The notes beneath the pieces were generated by a model. It was not told the origin of the DNA and searched no databases. It saw only the letters and a program-made list of their open reading frames with translations. From Aeromicrobium camelliae (GTDB lineage: Bacteria; Actinomycetota; Actinomycetes; Propionibacteriales; Nocardioidaceae): DNA of 64,000 bases. Below, in pieces: positions 8,870 through 24,083 of the stretch. The position numbers were made by a program, and so were the translations under genes. The stretch is taken from positions 62,001 through 126,000 of the forward strand of contig NZ_RQJX01000001.1 in NCBI RefSeq assembly GCF_003850045.1, in the 5' to 3' direction. Position 1 is the stretch's first letter. Each line of letters opens with the position of its first letter.

Positions 8870-9711
8870 GGTGCTTCCTCTCGGGTGGGGGCGACGGACG
8901 CGGGGATGCGGGTCCGGTGCCGGGTGATGATGTGGGGGCCGCCGTTGACGGGGTCGTCGATGACCACGGCCTCGACGCCGAAGACCTCGGCGAGCAGCTC
9001 GGGCGTGAGCACGTCGACGGGCGGGCCGTGCGCCACGATGCGGCCGTGCGACATCACGATGATGTCGTCGGCGTACCGGGCCGCGTGATTGATGTCGTGC
9101 AGCACCGCGACCGTCGTACGGCCTTCGTCGGAGTTGAGCTGTGCGAAGAGATCGAGCAGCGAGATCTGGTGGGCGACGTCGAGGAACGTGGTCGGTTCGT
9201 CCAGCAGGAGGATCGAACTCTCCTGTGCGAGGACCATGGCGACCCACGCCCGTTGCCGTTGGCCACCGGAGAGCTCGTCGACCGGACGATCGGCCAGCTC
9301 CGTCATCTCCGTCTGCGCGAGGGCGCGATGAACGGCTGCCTCGTCCTGCGCGCTCCAGCGCGACAGGATGCTCTGATGCGGGTAACGGCCGCGGCGCGCG
9401 AGGTCGAACACCGTGATGCCCGGTGGCGCGATGGCCGTCTGCGGCAGCAGGCCGAGGCGGCCCGCGACGTCCTGGGCTCGCGAGCGGTGGATGTCCTTGC
9501 CGTCGAGGTACACCGTGCCGGAGCGCGTGCGCAGCAACCGCGAGAGCGATCGCAGCAGCGTCGACTTGCCGCAGCCGTTGGGACCGATGATGACGGTGAA
9601 CCGGCCGTCGGCGATGTCGACCGACAGGTCCTCGCCGATGATCCGGTCCTGGTAGGCCATGGTGATGCGGTCGGCCCGCAGCGACGAGGGCTCGGGAACG
9701 GACTGGCTCAT
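8866..9711 (-). CDS. Iron-siderophore ABC transporter ATP-binding protein (FepC-like)
   Basis: A 281-residue ABC ATPase with Walker A GPNGCGKST (residues 43-51), an LSGGQRQRAW signature (about 148-157), Walker B ILLLDEPTTF (about 166-175) and a downstream switch histidine (VLHDINHAA). Length and motifs are those of FepC/FhuC ATPases that power ferric-siderophore uptake. It is encoded between the two permease genes and the binding protein, overlapping each neighbour by four bases, so the three parts of the transporter are made together. Confidence 0.93.
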   Translation of the reverse strand: MSQSVPEPSSLRADRITMAYQDRIIGEDLSVDIADGRFTVIIGPNGCGKSTLLRSLSRLLRTRSGTVYLDGKDIHRSRAQDVAGRLGLLPQTAIAPPGITVFDLARRGRYPHQSILSRWSAQDEAAVHRALAQTEMTELADRPVDELSGGQRQRAWVAMVLAQESSILLLDEPTTFLDVAHQISLLDLFAQLNSDEGRTTVAVLHDINHAARYADDIIVMSHGRIVAHGPPVDVLTPELLAEVFGVEAVVIDDPVNGGPHIITRHRTRIPASVAPTREEAP

Positions 9712-10766
9712 AGAACCCCCTTGCGGTTCTCACGGACGATGAGCGTGATCAGGTACAGGCCGCCGACCGCGACGGTGACCACGCCGACGGGCAGCATGCG
9801 GCCCGGGAGCGCGTGCTGCGCGACGAAGTCGGAGAGCGCGAGCAGGAACGCCCCGGTGCAAGCCGCCGGGACGAGCGCGACGCCGGCCATGCCCGCCAGC
9901 CGCCGCCCGATGTGCGGGGCGGCGAGTGCCACGAAGGCGATCGGTCCCGCCGCGGCCGTGACGATCGCGATGAGCAGGACGCCGGCGAGTACGGCCACCG
10001 TGCGCGTCCGCAGCGGATCGGCGCCGAGCGCCCCGGACAGGTCCTCGCCCAGGTCGAGCAGGGTGAGGCGGCGGCTCAGCAGCACGATCACCGCGACGAC
10101 GGCCGCGATGCCGAGCGCCATCGCGATACCCGAGTGCGTGAAGCTCGTGCCGTTGAGCGTGCCCACGCTCCACAGCGCCGCGACCTGCGCGACGTCGAGG
10201 TCGGCGGTGAGCACGAGCCATGACTCGACGCTGACGAGCATCGCCGACAGGCCGATGCCGACGATCACGAGCCGGAAGCCGCCCGTCCCGCCTCCGCGGG
10301 ACAGCAGCATGATGAGGGCAGCGACGAGCAGCCCGCCGATCAGCGTCCCGGCGGCCACGACCGCGAAGGACGAGCCGATGAGCGTGACGGCCGCGACGCC
10401 GCCCGCGGACGCACCGGCCGAGAATCCGATGATGTCCGGGCTTCCGAGCGGATTGCGGGTCACGCACTGGAACAGGGCGCCGGCGACACCGAGGACGGCG
10501 CCGAACGTCACCGCGGCGACGGCGCGAGGCAGGCGCCATCGGACGACGAACAGCTCCACGTCGGCGGGAGCGTCGCCGACCAGCGCCGCGAGCACCTCGC
10601 CGGGGCTGTAGCCGACCTTCCCGGTCATCAGTGCGAGGAGGGTCGTCGCGGCCGTCGCGGCGAGCAGCAGGACGCACGCGACGAGCGCGCGCGTGGACAT
10701 ACGACCCGAGACCGCCGGGGTGCGCAGGGTGACGGCGCCGTGGTCACGGCTCAGCAGCGGACTCAT
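9708..10766 (-). CDS. Iron-siderophore ABC transporter permease (FecCD family), second
   Basis: A 352-residue, strongly hydrophobic protein with about ten membrane segments and the FecCD signature regions: VTRNPLGSPDIIGFSAGASAG near residue 115 and GPIAFVALAAPHIGRRLAG near residue 267. It is one half of the membrane channel of a ferric-siderophore importer; the other half is the neighbouring permease. It overlaps the upstream permease by four bases and the ATPase by four. The N-terminus before the first membrane helix is about 22 residues. Confidence 0.93.
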   Translation of the reverse strand: MSPLLSRDHGAVTLRTPAVSGRMSTRALVACVLLLAATAATTLLALMTGKVGYSPGEVLAALVGDAPADVELFVVRWRLPRAVAAVTFGAVLGVAGALFQCVTRNPLGSPDIIGFSAGASAGGVAAVTLIGSSFAVVAAGTLIGGLLVAALIMLLSRGGGTGGFRLVIVGIGLSAMLVSVESWLVLTADLDVAQVAALWSVGTLNGTSFTHSGIAMALGIAAVVAVIVLLSRRLTLLDLGEDLSGALGADPLRTRTVAVLAGVLLIAIVTAAAGPIAFVALAAPHIGRRLAGMAGVALVPAACTGAFLLALSDFVAQHALPGRMLPVGVVTVAVGGLYLITLIVRENRKGVL

Positions 10767-11791
10767 TGCGTGTTCGTCCTCCGCCCGGAGACGAGCCAGA
10801 TCAGCACGGGTGCGCCGACGAAGGCCGTGACGATGCCCACCGGCGTCTCGCGCAGCGGGATGATGACGCGCGCGATCGTGTCGGCGAGGACCAGGACGAG
10901 TGGCGCCACGAGCATCGACAGCGGCACGATGCGCGTGTGGTCGTTGCCCGCGAGCAACCGGCAGATATGGGGCACCATCAGGCCGAGGAAGCTGATGGGC
11001 CCGGCGATCGCGGTGGCTGCGCCGACCAGCAGTGTCACGGCGATGATCGTGAGCGTGCGCGTCCGCCGGGTGTTCACGCCGAGCGACGCCGCGACGTCGT
11101 CGCCGAGCGCGACGGCGTTCAGCGGTCGCAGCAACAGCAGCGCCAGCACCGCGCCGGTCAGGACCAGGAGCGCGATACCGGTCAGCTCGTCGAGCTGTCG
11201 CCCGGCCACGGAGCCGGCCGCCCAGGAACGGTGCCGCTCGAACGTCGACGGGTCGTACAGCCGCATGGCCGTGGCGATGCCGCTCAGGACCGCGCCGAGG
11301 GCGACGCCCGCCAGGGTCATGCGGATCGGGGTGGCGGGTCCGCGTCCCGTCGACGCCAGCAGCAGTACGGCGACGGTTGCGAACGCCGCGCCGATCAGCG
11401 CGGGGACGGCGAGCGTCGTGACCGAGAGCGACACTCCGGTGGCGATCGCGATCGTCACGCCCAGCACGGCGCCCGCGTTGACGCCCAGGATGCCCGGGTC
11501 CGCGAGCGGATTGCGCGTGTACGCCTGCATGAGGGCGCCGGCCGTGCCCAGCGCGATGCCCACGACGATGGCGATCGCGGTGCGGGGGAGACGGTAGTGC
11601 AGTAGCAGGGCGGTGGCCTCACGGTCGCACTCGCCGCTGAGTCCCGCGAGGATGCGGGAGGGCGCGACCGTCTCCGTACCCACCATGAGGCTGAGGGCGA
11701 TCGCGATGACCAGCCCCGCGGTGAGGCCGGCGAGCGCGAGGACCAGTCGTGATCCGGTCGCGTGGGCTGTCGCTCCGACCGGATCATGCAT
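10763..11791 (-). CDS. Iron-siderophore ABC transporter permease (FecCD family), first
   Basis: A 342-residue FecCD permease with about ten membrane segments, the typical YTRNPLADPGILGVNAGAV segment near residue 90 and GPISFLGLMVPHICRLLAG near residue 265. It pairs with the following permease to form the channel. The chosen start is the ATG at 11791 (MHDPVGATAHATGSR); it overlaps the end of the siderophore-interacting protein gene by eight bases, so translation is probably coupled. The frame stays open upstream, but that part lies inside the SIP gene and is a shadow. Confidence 0.92.
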   Translation of the reverse strand: MHDPVGATAHATGSRLVLALAGLTAGLVIAIALSLMVGTETVAPSRILAGLSGECDREATALLLHYRLPRTAIAIVVGIALGTAGALMQAYTRNPLADPGILGVNAGAVLGVTIAIATGVSLSVTTLAVPALIGAAFATVAVLLLASTGRGPATPIRMTLAGVALGAVLSGIATAMRLYDPSTFERHRSWAAGSVAGRQLDELTGIALLVLTGAVLALLLLRPLNAVALGDDVAASLGVNTRRTRTLTIIAVTLLVGAATAIAGPISFLGLMVPHICRLLAGNDHTRIVPLSMLVAPLVLVLADTIARVIIPLRETPVGIVTAFVGAPVLIWLVSGRRTNTQ

Positions 11792-13562
11792 GCGCGACGA
11801 TGACCGATCCGAAGCGACCGAAGCCCCAGCCGAGCATGGCGCTCTCCACGGTCCGCGCTCCGGCGGTGCGCAGGAGGCGTTCGACGTCGGCGCTCGTGCG
11901 CTGCGGAGCGCCGGTGAGGGCGAGAGAGGTGAGTGCGTGCTCGGCGGCATGCTCGTCGACCGCCGCGGCATCGGCCAGGGATTCGGCGACGACGAGTGCG
12001 GGGCCGGAACTGAGCGCGGTGCGCAACAGTGCCGTGGCTCCCTCGTCGTCACGCCCCTCCAGAGCACCCACGAGGATCGCGCAGTCGTGCGCGGGCCAGG
12101 AGGCCGCCGTGTCGGCGGGGAGATGCACGTGGCGGCCCGCGGCGACGCCGGTGGCGACGTAGGCCGCCGCGTCGCCCAGCACCGCGAGCGTCGAGGCGCG
12201 GGCCACCACCGGAAGCTGCGTCAGCGGCTCCAGTACGTACTGCAGGGAGTCGGCGGCCAGATCGTGGTAGGCCGCGTCGAAGGCCGGATCCGTCGCACGG
12301 CGTGCGCGCCAGCCGTCCCGGCCCGCGCGCGGTGAGGGGATGCCCGAACGCAGCACGTCGACGAGATCGACGAGCGCGAGCGCTGCGGCATTGGCCGGAT
12401 TGTCGAGGGAGAGCTCCTCGATCGCGGTGTCCTCCATGAGGACGCCGCCGCGCGCGGTGTTGCGCCACACGTCGCCCTCGCGGTCGAGGAGGCCGAGAGC
12501 CTGCATGGCGTCCAGGAGCGGCGACAGGAGTCCGGCCGCCACGCCCGTCCGTTCGGCGAGCTCGGTGAGCGTCGTGTGACCGGCCGCGACGAGCGGTCCG
12601 ATACCGAGCGTCACGGCCGCCCGGGTCACGATTGGCGGCCCGAGCTCGGTCATCTCGTGGACGTCGTGGGTGAGGTCGAGCGCCGTCTCGTCGCCCTCCT
12701 CCGGCGGTGCGAGACGGTCCGCGGAGTCGCGCGGTTCCTGCACCACCCGTTCGGAGGTCAGGCGCCAGTAGCCGACGACCTCGACGTCGTCCTTCGGCAG
12801 TCCGAGTTCGCCTCGCAGGTACCGGCGGATCGGTGCGATCGTCATGGCCTCGCCGCCGACCCAGGCGTACACGCGGCCCTCCGGCATCGTGAGGTCGCGC
12901 ACCGCCTCGAACAGCAGCGTGCTGCGTCCGGCAGGGACGTCGTCGCGCACGAGCCAGTCGATCTCGGCATCGGCCTTGGTCGTGAACTCCTGGCGATCGT
13001 CGGCCGTCGGCACCTCGACGATCACGCGGGCGCGCATGCCGGCCGACGCCTCGTCCAGCCAGCGGCCGATGGCGGGCAGGGCGGTCTCGTCGCCCACGAG
13101 CAGATGCCAGTCCGCGTCGGTGTTGACGAACGCACACGACTTCGGTCCGGCGAAATGGATCTCGTCACCCGGCTGGGCGCGATACGCCCAGGACGACGCC
13201 AGCCCGTGGTCGTGGCGGACGACGTCGACGTCGAACCGGCCGCTCGCCGAGTCCCACGCCCGCACCGTGTAGTCGCGCGTGAACGCGAGCACCTCGGGGT
13301 TCCAGGCGAAGCGCTGCTCCTCCTGAGTGCCGATCCGCGGCAGCTCGCCCTCGGCGGGCGGCACGACGAGTTTGACGTGGTCGTCGAAGCCGTCGGAGCG
13401 GAACGCCGGACGGGGGTAGCCGTCGCCCATGACGCCCGCCGCCAGGTCCGGCCCGCTCAGCGTGAGGCGGCGCATATGGGGTGTGACGTCGACGACGCGT
13501 TCGACGGTGGCCCTCCGCAGGACGATGGGATGGGCCTGCATCGGACGGGAAGTGCGGGGCAT
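11784..13562 (-). CDS. Siderophore-interacting protein fused to a methyltransferase-like C-terminal domain
   Basis: A 592-residue two-part protein. Residues about 10-270 are a siderophore-interacting flavoprotein (ViuB/SIP family): FAD-contacting RDYTVR (96-101), GLASSW (120-125) and an NADPH-binding half ending in VYAWVGGEAMTIAPIRRYL. Such enzymes reduce ferric siderophore to release iron inside the cell. After an acidic linker, residues about 300-592 resemble O-methyltransferase-like proteins: a winged-helix-like segment (about 318-366, TLTELAERTGVAAGLLSPLL) and a Rossmann-like half. The usual glycine-rich SAM loop is replaced by LAVLGDAAAYVATGV, so methylation activity is doubtful. It is the first gene of the iron operon, 22 bases from an iron-repressor-like box. 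A GGAG lies seven bases before the ATG; Met 8 is an alternative start. Confidence 0.85.
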   Translation of the reverse strand: MPRTSRPMQAHPIVLRRATVERVVDVTPHMRRLTLSGPDLAAGVMGDGYPRPAFRSDGFDDHVKLVVPPAEGELPRIGTQEEQRFAWNPEVLAFTRDYTVRAWDSASGRFDVDVVRHDHGLASSWAYRAQPGDEIHFAGPKSCAFVNTDADWHLLVGDETALPAIGRWLDEASAGMRARVIVEVPTADDRQEFTTKADAEIDWLVRDDVPAGRSTLLFEAVRDLTMPEGRVYAWVGGEAMTIAPIRRYLRGELGLPKDDVEVVGYWRLTSERVVQEPRDSADRLAPPEEGDETALDLTHDVHEMTELGPPIVTRAAVTLGIGPLVAAGHTTLTELAERTGVAAGLLSPLLDAMQALGLLDREGDVWRNTARGGVLMEDTAIEELSLDNPANAAALALVDLVDVLRSGIPSPRAGRDGWRARRATDPAFDAAYHDLAADSLQYVLEPLTQLPVVARASTLAVLGDAAAYVATGVAAGRHVHLPADTAASWPAHDCAILVGALEGRDDEGATALLRTALSSGPALVVAESLADAAAVDEHAAEHALTSLALTGAPQRTSADVERLLRTAGARTVESAMLGWGFGRFGSVIVAHA

Positions 13563-13584
13563 GGCGAGACTCCAGGCTTGATGG

Positions 13585-13620
13585 TGAGGGTTACCTTACC
13601 TAAGCTCCGCGGGCGGTCAC
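13585..13620 (-). promoter_or_regulatory. DtxR/IdeR-like iron box overlapping the promoter of the siderophore-iron operon
   Basis: Read on the minus strand, TTAGGTAAGGTAACCCTCA (13603-13585) matches 14 of 19 positions of the known DtxR/IdeR box TTAGGTTAGGCTAACCTAA. It overlaps a plausible -10 (TAAGGT, 13598-13593) with a -35-like GTGACC (13620-13615) 16 bases upstream. Binding of an iron-loaded repressor there would block transcription, so the operon should be on when iron is short. The rest of the 293-base gap to rpoB holds the rpoB promoter and leader. Confidence 0.7.
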
Positions 13621-13708
13621 GGCGGGGGCGGGGTCGCCCTCAAGCTGCGGGAGTCACGAGGAAAAAGACCGATAGTTGCCGAAATCTCATCGATTGTCAA
13701 GACGTGGC

Positions 13709-13738
13709 TTGTCATGGGCGTGGCGTTCGGGTTAGACT
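13709..13738 (+). promoter_or_regulatory. Predicted sigma70-type promoter of rpoB-rpoC
   Basis: TTGTCA (13709-13714), an 18-base spacer and TAGACT (13733-13738), the best match to a housekeeping actinobacterial promoter in the gap upstream of rpoB. It would give a leader of roughly 110 bases before the TTG start. A second TTGTCA lies 15 bases further upstream. Confidence 0.65.
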
Positions 13739-13855
13739 GATTCTTCGCGCGCCCTTTGTCATGCCCTCCGGTGGATCCCTTCGGCACGGCTCTGTGCGCC
13801 AACCATACCGAACTGAATGAGTCATTCGCCTGCGAGTCTTTCGGAAGGACTTCTC

Positions 13856-17332
<3,477 letters not shown>

Positions 17333-17388
17333 GCCACGGCTCGGACCCCTCTTCGCACCACAGAATTTCGAAAGGGAAAGAAGACAAC

Positions 17389-21210
<3,822 letters not shown>

Positions 21211-21216
21211 CGCTCC

Positions 21217-21258
21217 ACGACGACGCCCCCGCCGGTTCTCCGGCGGGGGCGTCGTCGT
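21217..21258 (+). terminator. rpoBC terminator
   Basis: Perfect 19-bp stem (ACGACGACGCCCCCGCCGG and its complement) with a TTCT loop, starting seven bases after the rpoC stop. There is no T-run after it, which is common for actinobacterial terminators. Confidence 0.88.
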
Positions 21259-21416
21259 ATCCGGCATGTGCCGGCGAGGCGGCGAGATGGATGTTCATCC
21301 GAAACCGGAACATGCGTCCTTCGCCACTGGTAGCGTCACGTCCGTATTCCTCGGCCTGATTGCACGGCAGAGATCGTCGGGCCGCCGCGTCTCACGAGCA
21401 TCGTCGAAAGGTAGAC

Positions 21417-22244
21417 ATGACCGTCCTGACCCAGCACACGAAGAAGCGCGCCATGGCCGCACTGGGGGCCACCGCGATGACCGCCGCCCTGGTCGCCGCG
21501 AGTGTGACACCGGCGTCGGCAGCCGATTACCAGCTCGGTCCGGAGGACATCATCGGGTTCGAGGACCCCAACGAGGGCACCCCCGGCTACAACTACGACC
21601 AGTGGCACATCGGCAACACCGAGGACCCGGCGGCCGAGGTCAGCGACAGCCTGCAGTTCAACGAATGCTCGGTGACCACCCTCGCCGCGGTGGAGCGAGA
21701 CGTCACCCAGGTGCTGAAGGGCTTCGCGATCGACCAGCGGCCCACGGCCGGCCCTGAGGGCAATGCCGACGAGCTCCGCGCGCTGATCGAGTCGATCTCG
21801 ATCGACGTCGAGCAGGGCGACGTGACGCTGCAGCTCCCGTTCTTCGTCTACCCCGACGGCGACCCCGAGGGTGAACCGGGATTCACGACGGTACGTAACG
21901 CCCAGCCGTTCGGGCCGGGCCAGCACACCTTCCAGGGCGTCGAACTCACGGCGTCGAACGGTGGAACGGTCGAGTCGATGGACGTGCTGTTGGAGGAACT
22001 CGAGACCAGCCTCGAGGAACTCGGCGGGATGTATCAGATCCTCGGTGTCGGGTTCACCGGCTCCGAAGGCGCTGTGATCAACTCGATCAGCTTCGCCGGC
22101 GACACCTATTACTTCGGCACGGGCGATTGCATCCCGGCTCCGCCGGTCCAGCCGCAGCCGCAGCCGCAGCCCCCCGCCCAAGGTGAAGGTCCGCAGACGC
22201 CGACGGCTCCGCGACCGCCGGTCGCGGTCCACACCGGCCGGTAG
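21417..22244 (+). CDS. Secreted protein of unknown function
   Basis: A 275-residue protein with a Sec signal peptide: basic start (MTVLTQHTKKRAMA), hydrophobic core, and cleavage motif ASA before ADYQLGPED near residue 37. The mature part is acidic, with a single pair of Cys about 165 residues apart (NECSVTT and GDCIPAP), which could form a disulfide. It ends in a PQPQPQPQ-like Pro/Gln/Thr-rich tail of about 40 residues. No catalytic motif or known domain was recognised. It has its own start region between the rpoC terminator and a bidirectional hairpin, so it is probably a single-gene unit. The tail has no LPxTG sorting motif. Confidence 0.75.
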   Translation: MTVLTQHTKKRAMAALGATAMTAALVAASVTPASAADYQLGPEDIIGFEDPNEGTPGYNYDQWHIGNTEDPAAEVSDSLQFNECSVTTLAAVERDVTQVLKGFAIDQRPTAGPEGNADELRALIESISIDVEQGDVTLQLPFFVYPDGDPEGEPGFTTVRNAQPFGPGQHTFQGVELTASNGGTVESMDVLLEELETSLEELGGMYQILGVGFTGSEGAVINSISFAGDTYYFGTGDCIPAPPVQPQPQPQPPAQGEGPQTPTAPRPPVAVHTGR

Positions 22245-22259
22245 GCCGACGACGTCGCA

Positions 22260-22294
22260 GCTGAGGGCGGCCCCATCCTGGGGCCGCCCTCAGC
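22260..22294. terminator. Bidirectional hairpin between secreted protein and acyltransferase genes
   Basis: Perfect 15-bp stem (GCTGAGGGCGGCCCC and its complement) with a 5-base loop, in the gap between two convergent genes (stops at 22244 and 22309). Confidence 0.82.
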
Positions 22295-22308
22295 GTCGTC
22301 TGGCACGA

Positions 22309-23463
22309 TCAGCGGATCACGCGCGTGAACGCGACCGACCCGGGATCGTCGCCGCGAGTGGCAGGGGCTCGTCGACGCAGGTCCTGCTTCCAGACGGGAA
22401 CGTCGCTGGGCGGATGGTGGACGTCCTGCGAGGGATCGCGGAACATCCAGGTGAGCTTCGGCTCGAAGACCGGCCGGAAGACGGTGGCGACCGGTTTCGT
22501 CATCAGCAGGACCGCGACGATCGCGCCGACGACGATGCACCCCAGGACCGCGGTCGCGCCATACGGCTCGATCGTCGCCCAGAGGCCGAACTGGCGGTCC
22601 AGGTAGATGATGATGAAGCCGTGCAGCAGGTAGGCGTACAGGGTGCGTGAACCGAGCACCGTGGTGACCGACCGTGCCCGGGGCACCAGCGAGAGTGCCG
22701 CGAGGGTCAGCAGCAGGCCGATGGCGAGAAGCAGCCCGCGCACGGCCACGCCCTCGAACCACGAGACGTCGAGGTCCTCGTAACGACCGCGGTACAGCAA
22801 CCACTGCGTCGGGAACCGATGATCGGCGAACAGCAGCGAGGCCGCGAGCGAGCCGGCGAGGAGCAAGGCGCCGGCGATCCGGTAGGGCAGCTGCGTCAGT
22901 CGCAGGAACATCTCGCGATTGAAGTGCAGACCGATGACGTAGAACGGCAGGAAGCCGAGCACCTTGGGCAGCGCCAGGACGTTGGGTATCTCGATGAGGC
23001 CCGACGCGAGCGAGATGAGGATCGACGTCGTGATGGGGTACTTGAGCGCCCGCCAGATGGGGGTGGTGAGCCGCCACACGAAGAGCGCGGCGAGGAACCA
23101 GCCCACCCATTGCGGTGACAGGATCATCAGATGCTCGGGTTCGCCGTCGTAGTGCCGGGTCATGAGCTGCAGCGACGTCTCGACGATCAGATACGGCACG
23201 ATCAGCGTGGCGACGATACGGCGGACCTGACGAAAGTCACCCACGTAGTGGCGCGCGGTGTAGCCCGAGATGAGGATGAAGAACGGCATGTGGAACAGGT
23301 AGATCCACGTGTAGACGCCGCGTGCGGAGTTCATCACGACCAACTCGGTCAACGAATGGCCGATGACGACGAGCAGCATGACCCAGAAACGCGCGTTGTC
23401 CAGGTAGGCGACGCGTTCCTTCGGCTGAGTCGTCTCGTGGGGGAGCGGAGCGAGCGGAGTCAT
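22309..23463 (-). CDS. Acyltransferase family 3 membrane protein (OafA/YrhL-like)
   Basis: A 384-residue integral membrane protein with about ten membrane segments. The N-terminus has the family pattern RVAYLDNARFWVMLLVVIGH with the conserved His after the first helix, then YLFHMPFFILISGYTARHY. Members move acyl groups onto sugars or other acceptors of the cell envelope. The ATG at 23463 was chosen because the family starts just before this motif; the frame stays open for 44 more codons, but those overlap the divergent Nudix gene. The acceptor is unknown. The gene is bounded by a hairpin at its 3' end. Confidence 0.85.
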   Translation of the reverse strand: MTPLAPLPHETTQPKERVAYLDNARFWVMLLVVIGHSLTELVVMNSARGVYTWIYLFHMPFFILISGYTARHYVGDFRQVRRIVATLIVPYLIVETSLQLMTRHYDGEPEHLMILSPQWVGWFLAALFVWRLTTPIWRALKYPITTSILISLASGLIEIPNVLALPKVLGFLPFYVIGLHFNREMFLRLTQLPYRIAGALLLAGSLAASLLFADHRFPTQWLLYRGRYEDLDVSWFEGVAVRGLLLAIGLLLTLAALSLVPRARSVTTVLGSRTLYAYLLHGFIIIYLDRQFGLWATIEPYGATAVLGCIVVGAIVAVLLMTKPVATVFRPVFEPKLTWMFRDPSQDVHHPPSDVPVWKQDLRRRAPATRGDDPGSVAFTRVIR

Positions 23464-23464
23464 T

Positions 23465-23968
23465 GTGATTGACTCTACCGAGATGACGGAGTTCGGCAGC
23501 ACTGCGCAGGAGCCCACGGTCCCCGGTCCGCGACGCACCCAGCGATTGGGCGCGTACGCGGTGGTGCTCCGCGACGGGTCCGTCCTGCTCACCAAGATCT
23601 CGCCGAGCGGTTACCCCGTGGGGTTCTGGGCGCTTCCCGGCGGGGGCGTCGACCACGGGGAGTCCCCGCACGACGCCGTCCGGCGCGAACTCTACGAGGA
23701 GACCGGCCTCACTGCGGCCTCGGTCCGGCTCGTCGACATCCACTCACTCCGGGTCATCGACCACGGCCGGGACGACGCCTACGAGGACTATCACGGCGTT
23801 CATGTGCTCTACGCCGTCACGGTCGAACCCGAAGTCGAACCGCGTGTCGTCGAGGTGGACGGCACCACCGACGAGGTGGCGTGGGTGCCGCTGACGGACG
23901 TGGCCACGCTCTCCACGCTCCCGGTCGTCGACTACGTCCTGGAGCGCCTCGCCGACTACACCCCCTGA
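23465..23968 (+). CDS. Nudix hydrolase
   Basis: A 167-residue protein with a complete Nudix box: Gly60, then Glu66, then Arg74-Glu75, Glu78-Glu79 and Gly81, preceded by GYPVGFWALPGGG. The conserved glutamates bind the metal that hydrolyses a nucleoside-diphosphate-linked substrate; the substrate cannot be read from the motif. The start is GTG 23465 or, six codons later, ATG 23483. If 23465 is used, only one base separates this gene from the divergent acyltransferase start, so the later ATG, or leaderless transcription, is more plausible. Confidence 0.88.
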   Translation: MIDSTEMTEFGSTAQEPTVPGPRRTQRLGAYAVVLRDGSVLLTKISPSGYPVGFWALPGGGVDHGESPHDAVRRELYEETGLTAASVRLVDIHSLRVIDHGRDDAYEDYHGVHVLYAVTVEPEVEPRVVEVDGTTDEVAWVPLTDVATLSTLPVVDYVLERLADYTP

Positions 23969-24000
23969 GCCCGGTCCCGACCGAGGAGCCCCGGTGAGGT

Positions 24001-24080
24001 GGTCGAGGAGCGGCGAGGAACGAGCAGCGTGGAGCGTGCCAGTGAGGGCGTAGCCGCCACGGAGCGCGACCTCCTCGACC
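24001..24080. repeat. Intergenic palindromic element
   Basis: A perfect 10-bp inverted repeat (GGTCGAGGAG at 24001-24010 and its complement at 24071-24080) encloses a 60-base G/A-rich segment, filling most of the gap between the convergent Nudix and lipoprotein genes. The GGTGGTCGAGGAGCGGCGAGGAACGAG type of sequence recalls dispersed intergenic repeats I have seen in Nocardioidaceae; this is memory, not a search. Confidence 0.55.
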
Positions 24081-24083
24081 GCG

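Noticed and set aside
13817-13855. Upstream ATG start for rpoB at 13817
   Set aside because: It has no ribosome binding site and no family match; TTG 13856 gives the usual LAASRNA start with GGAAGGA in front.
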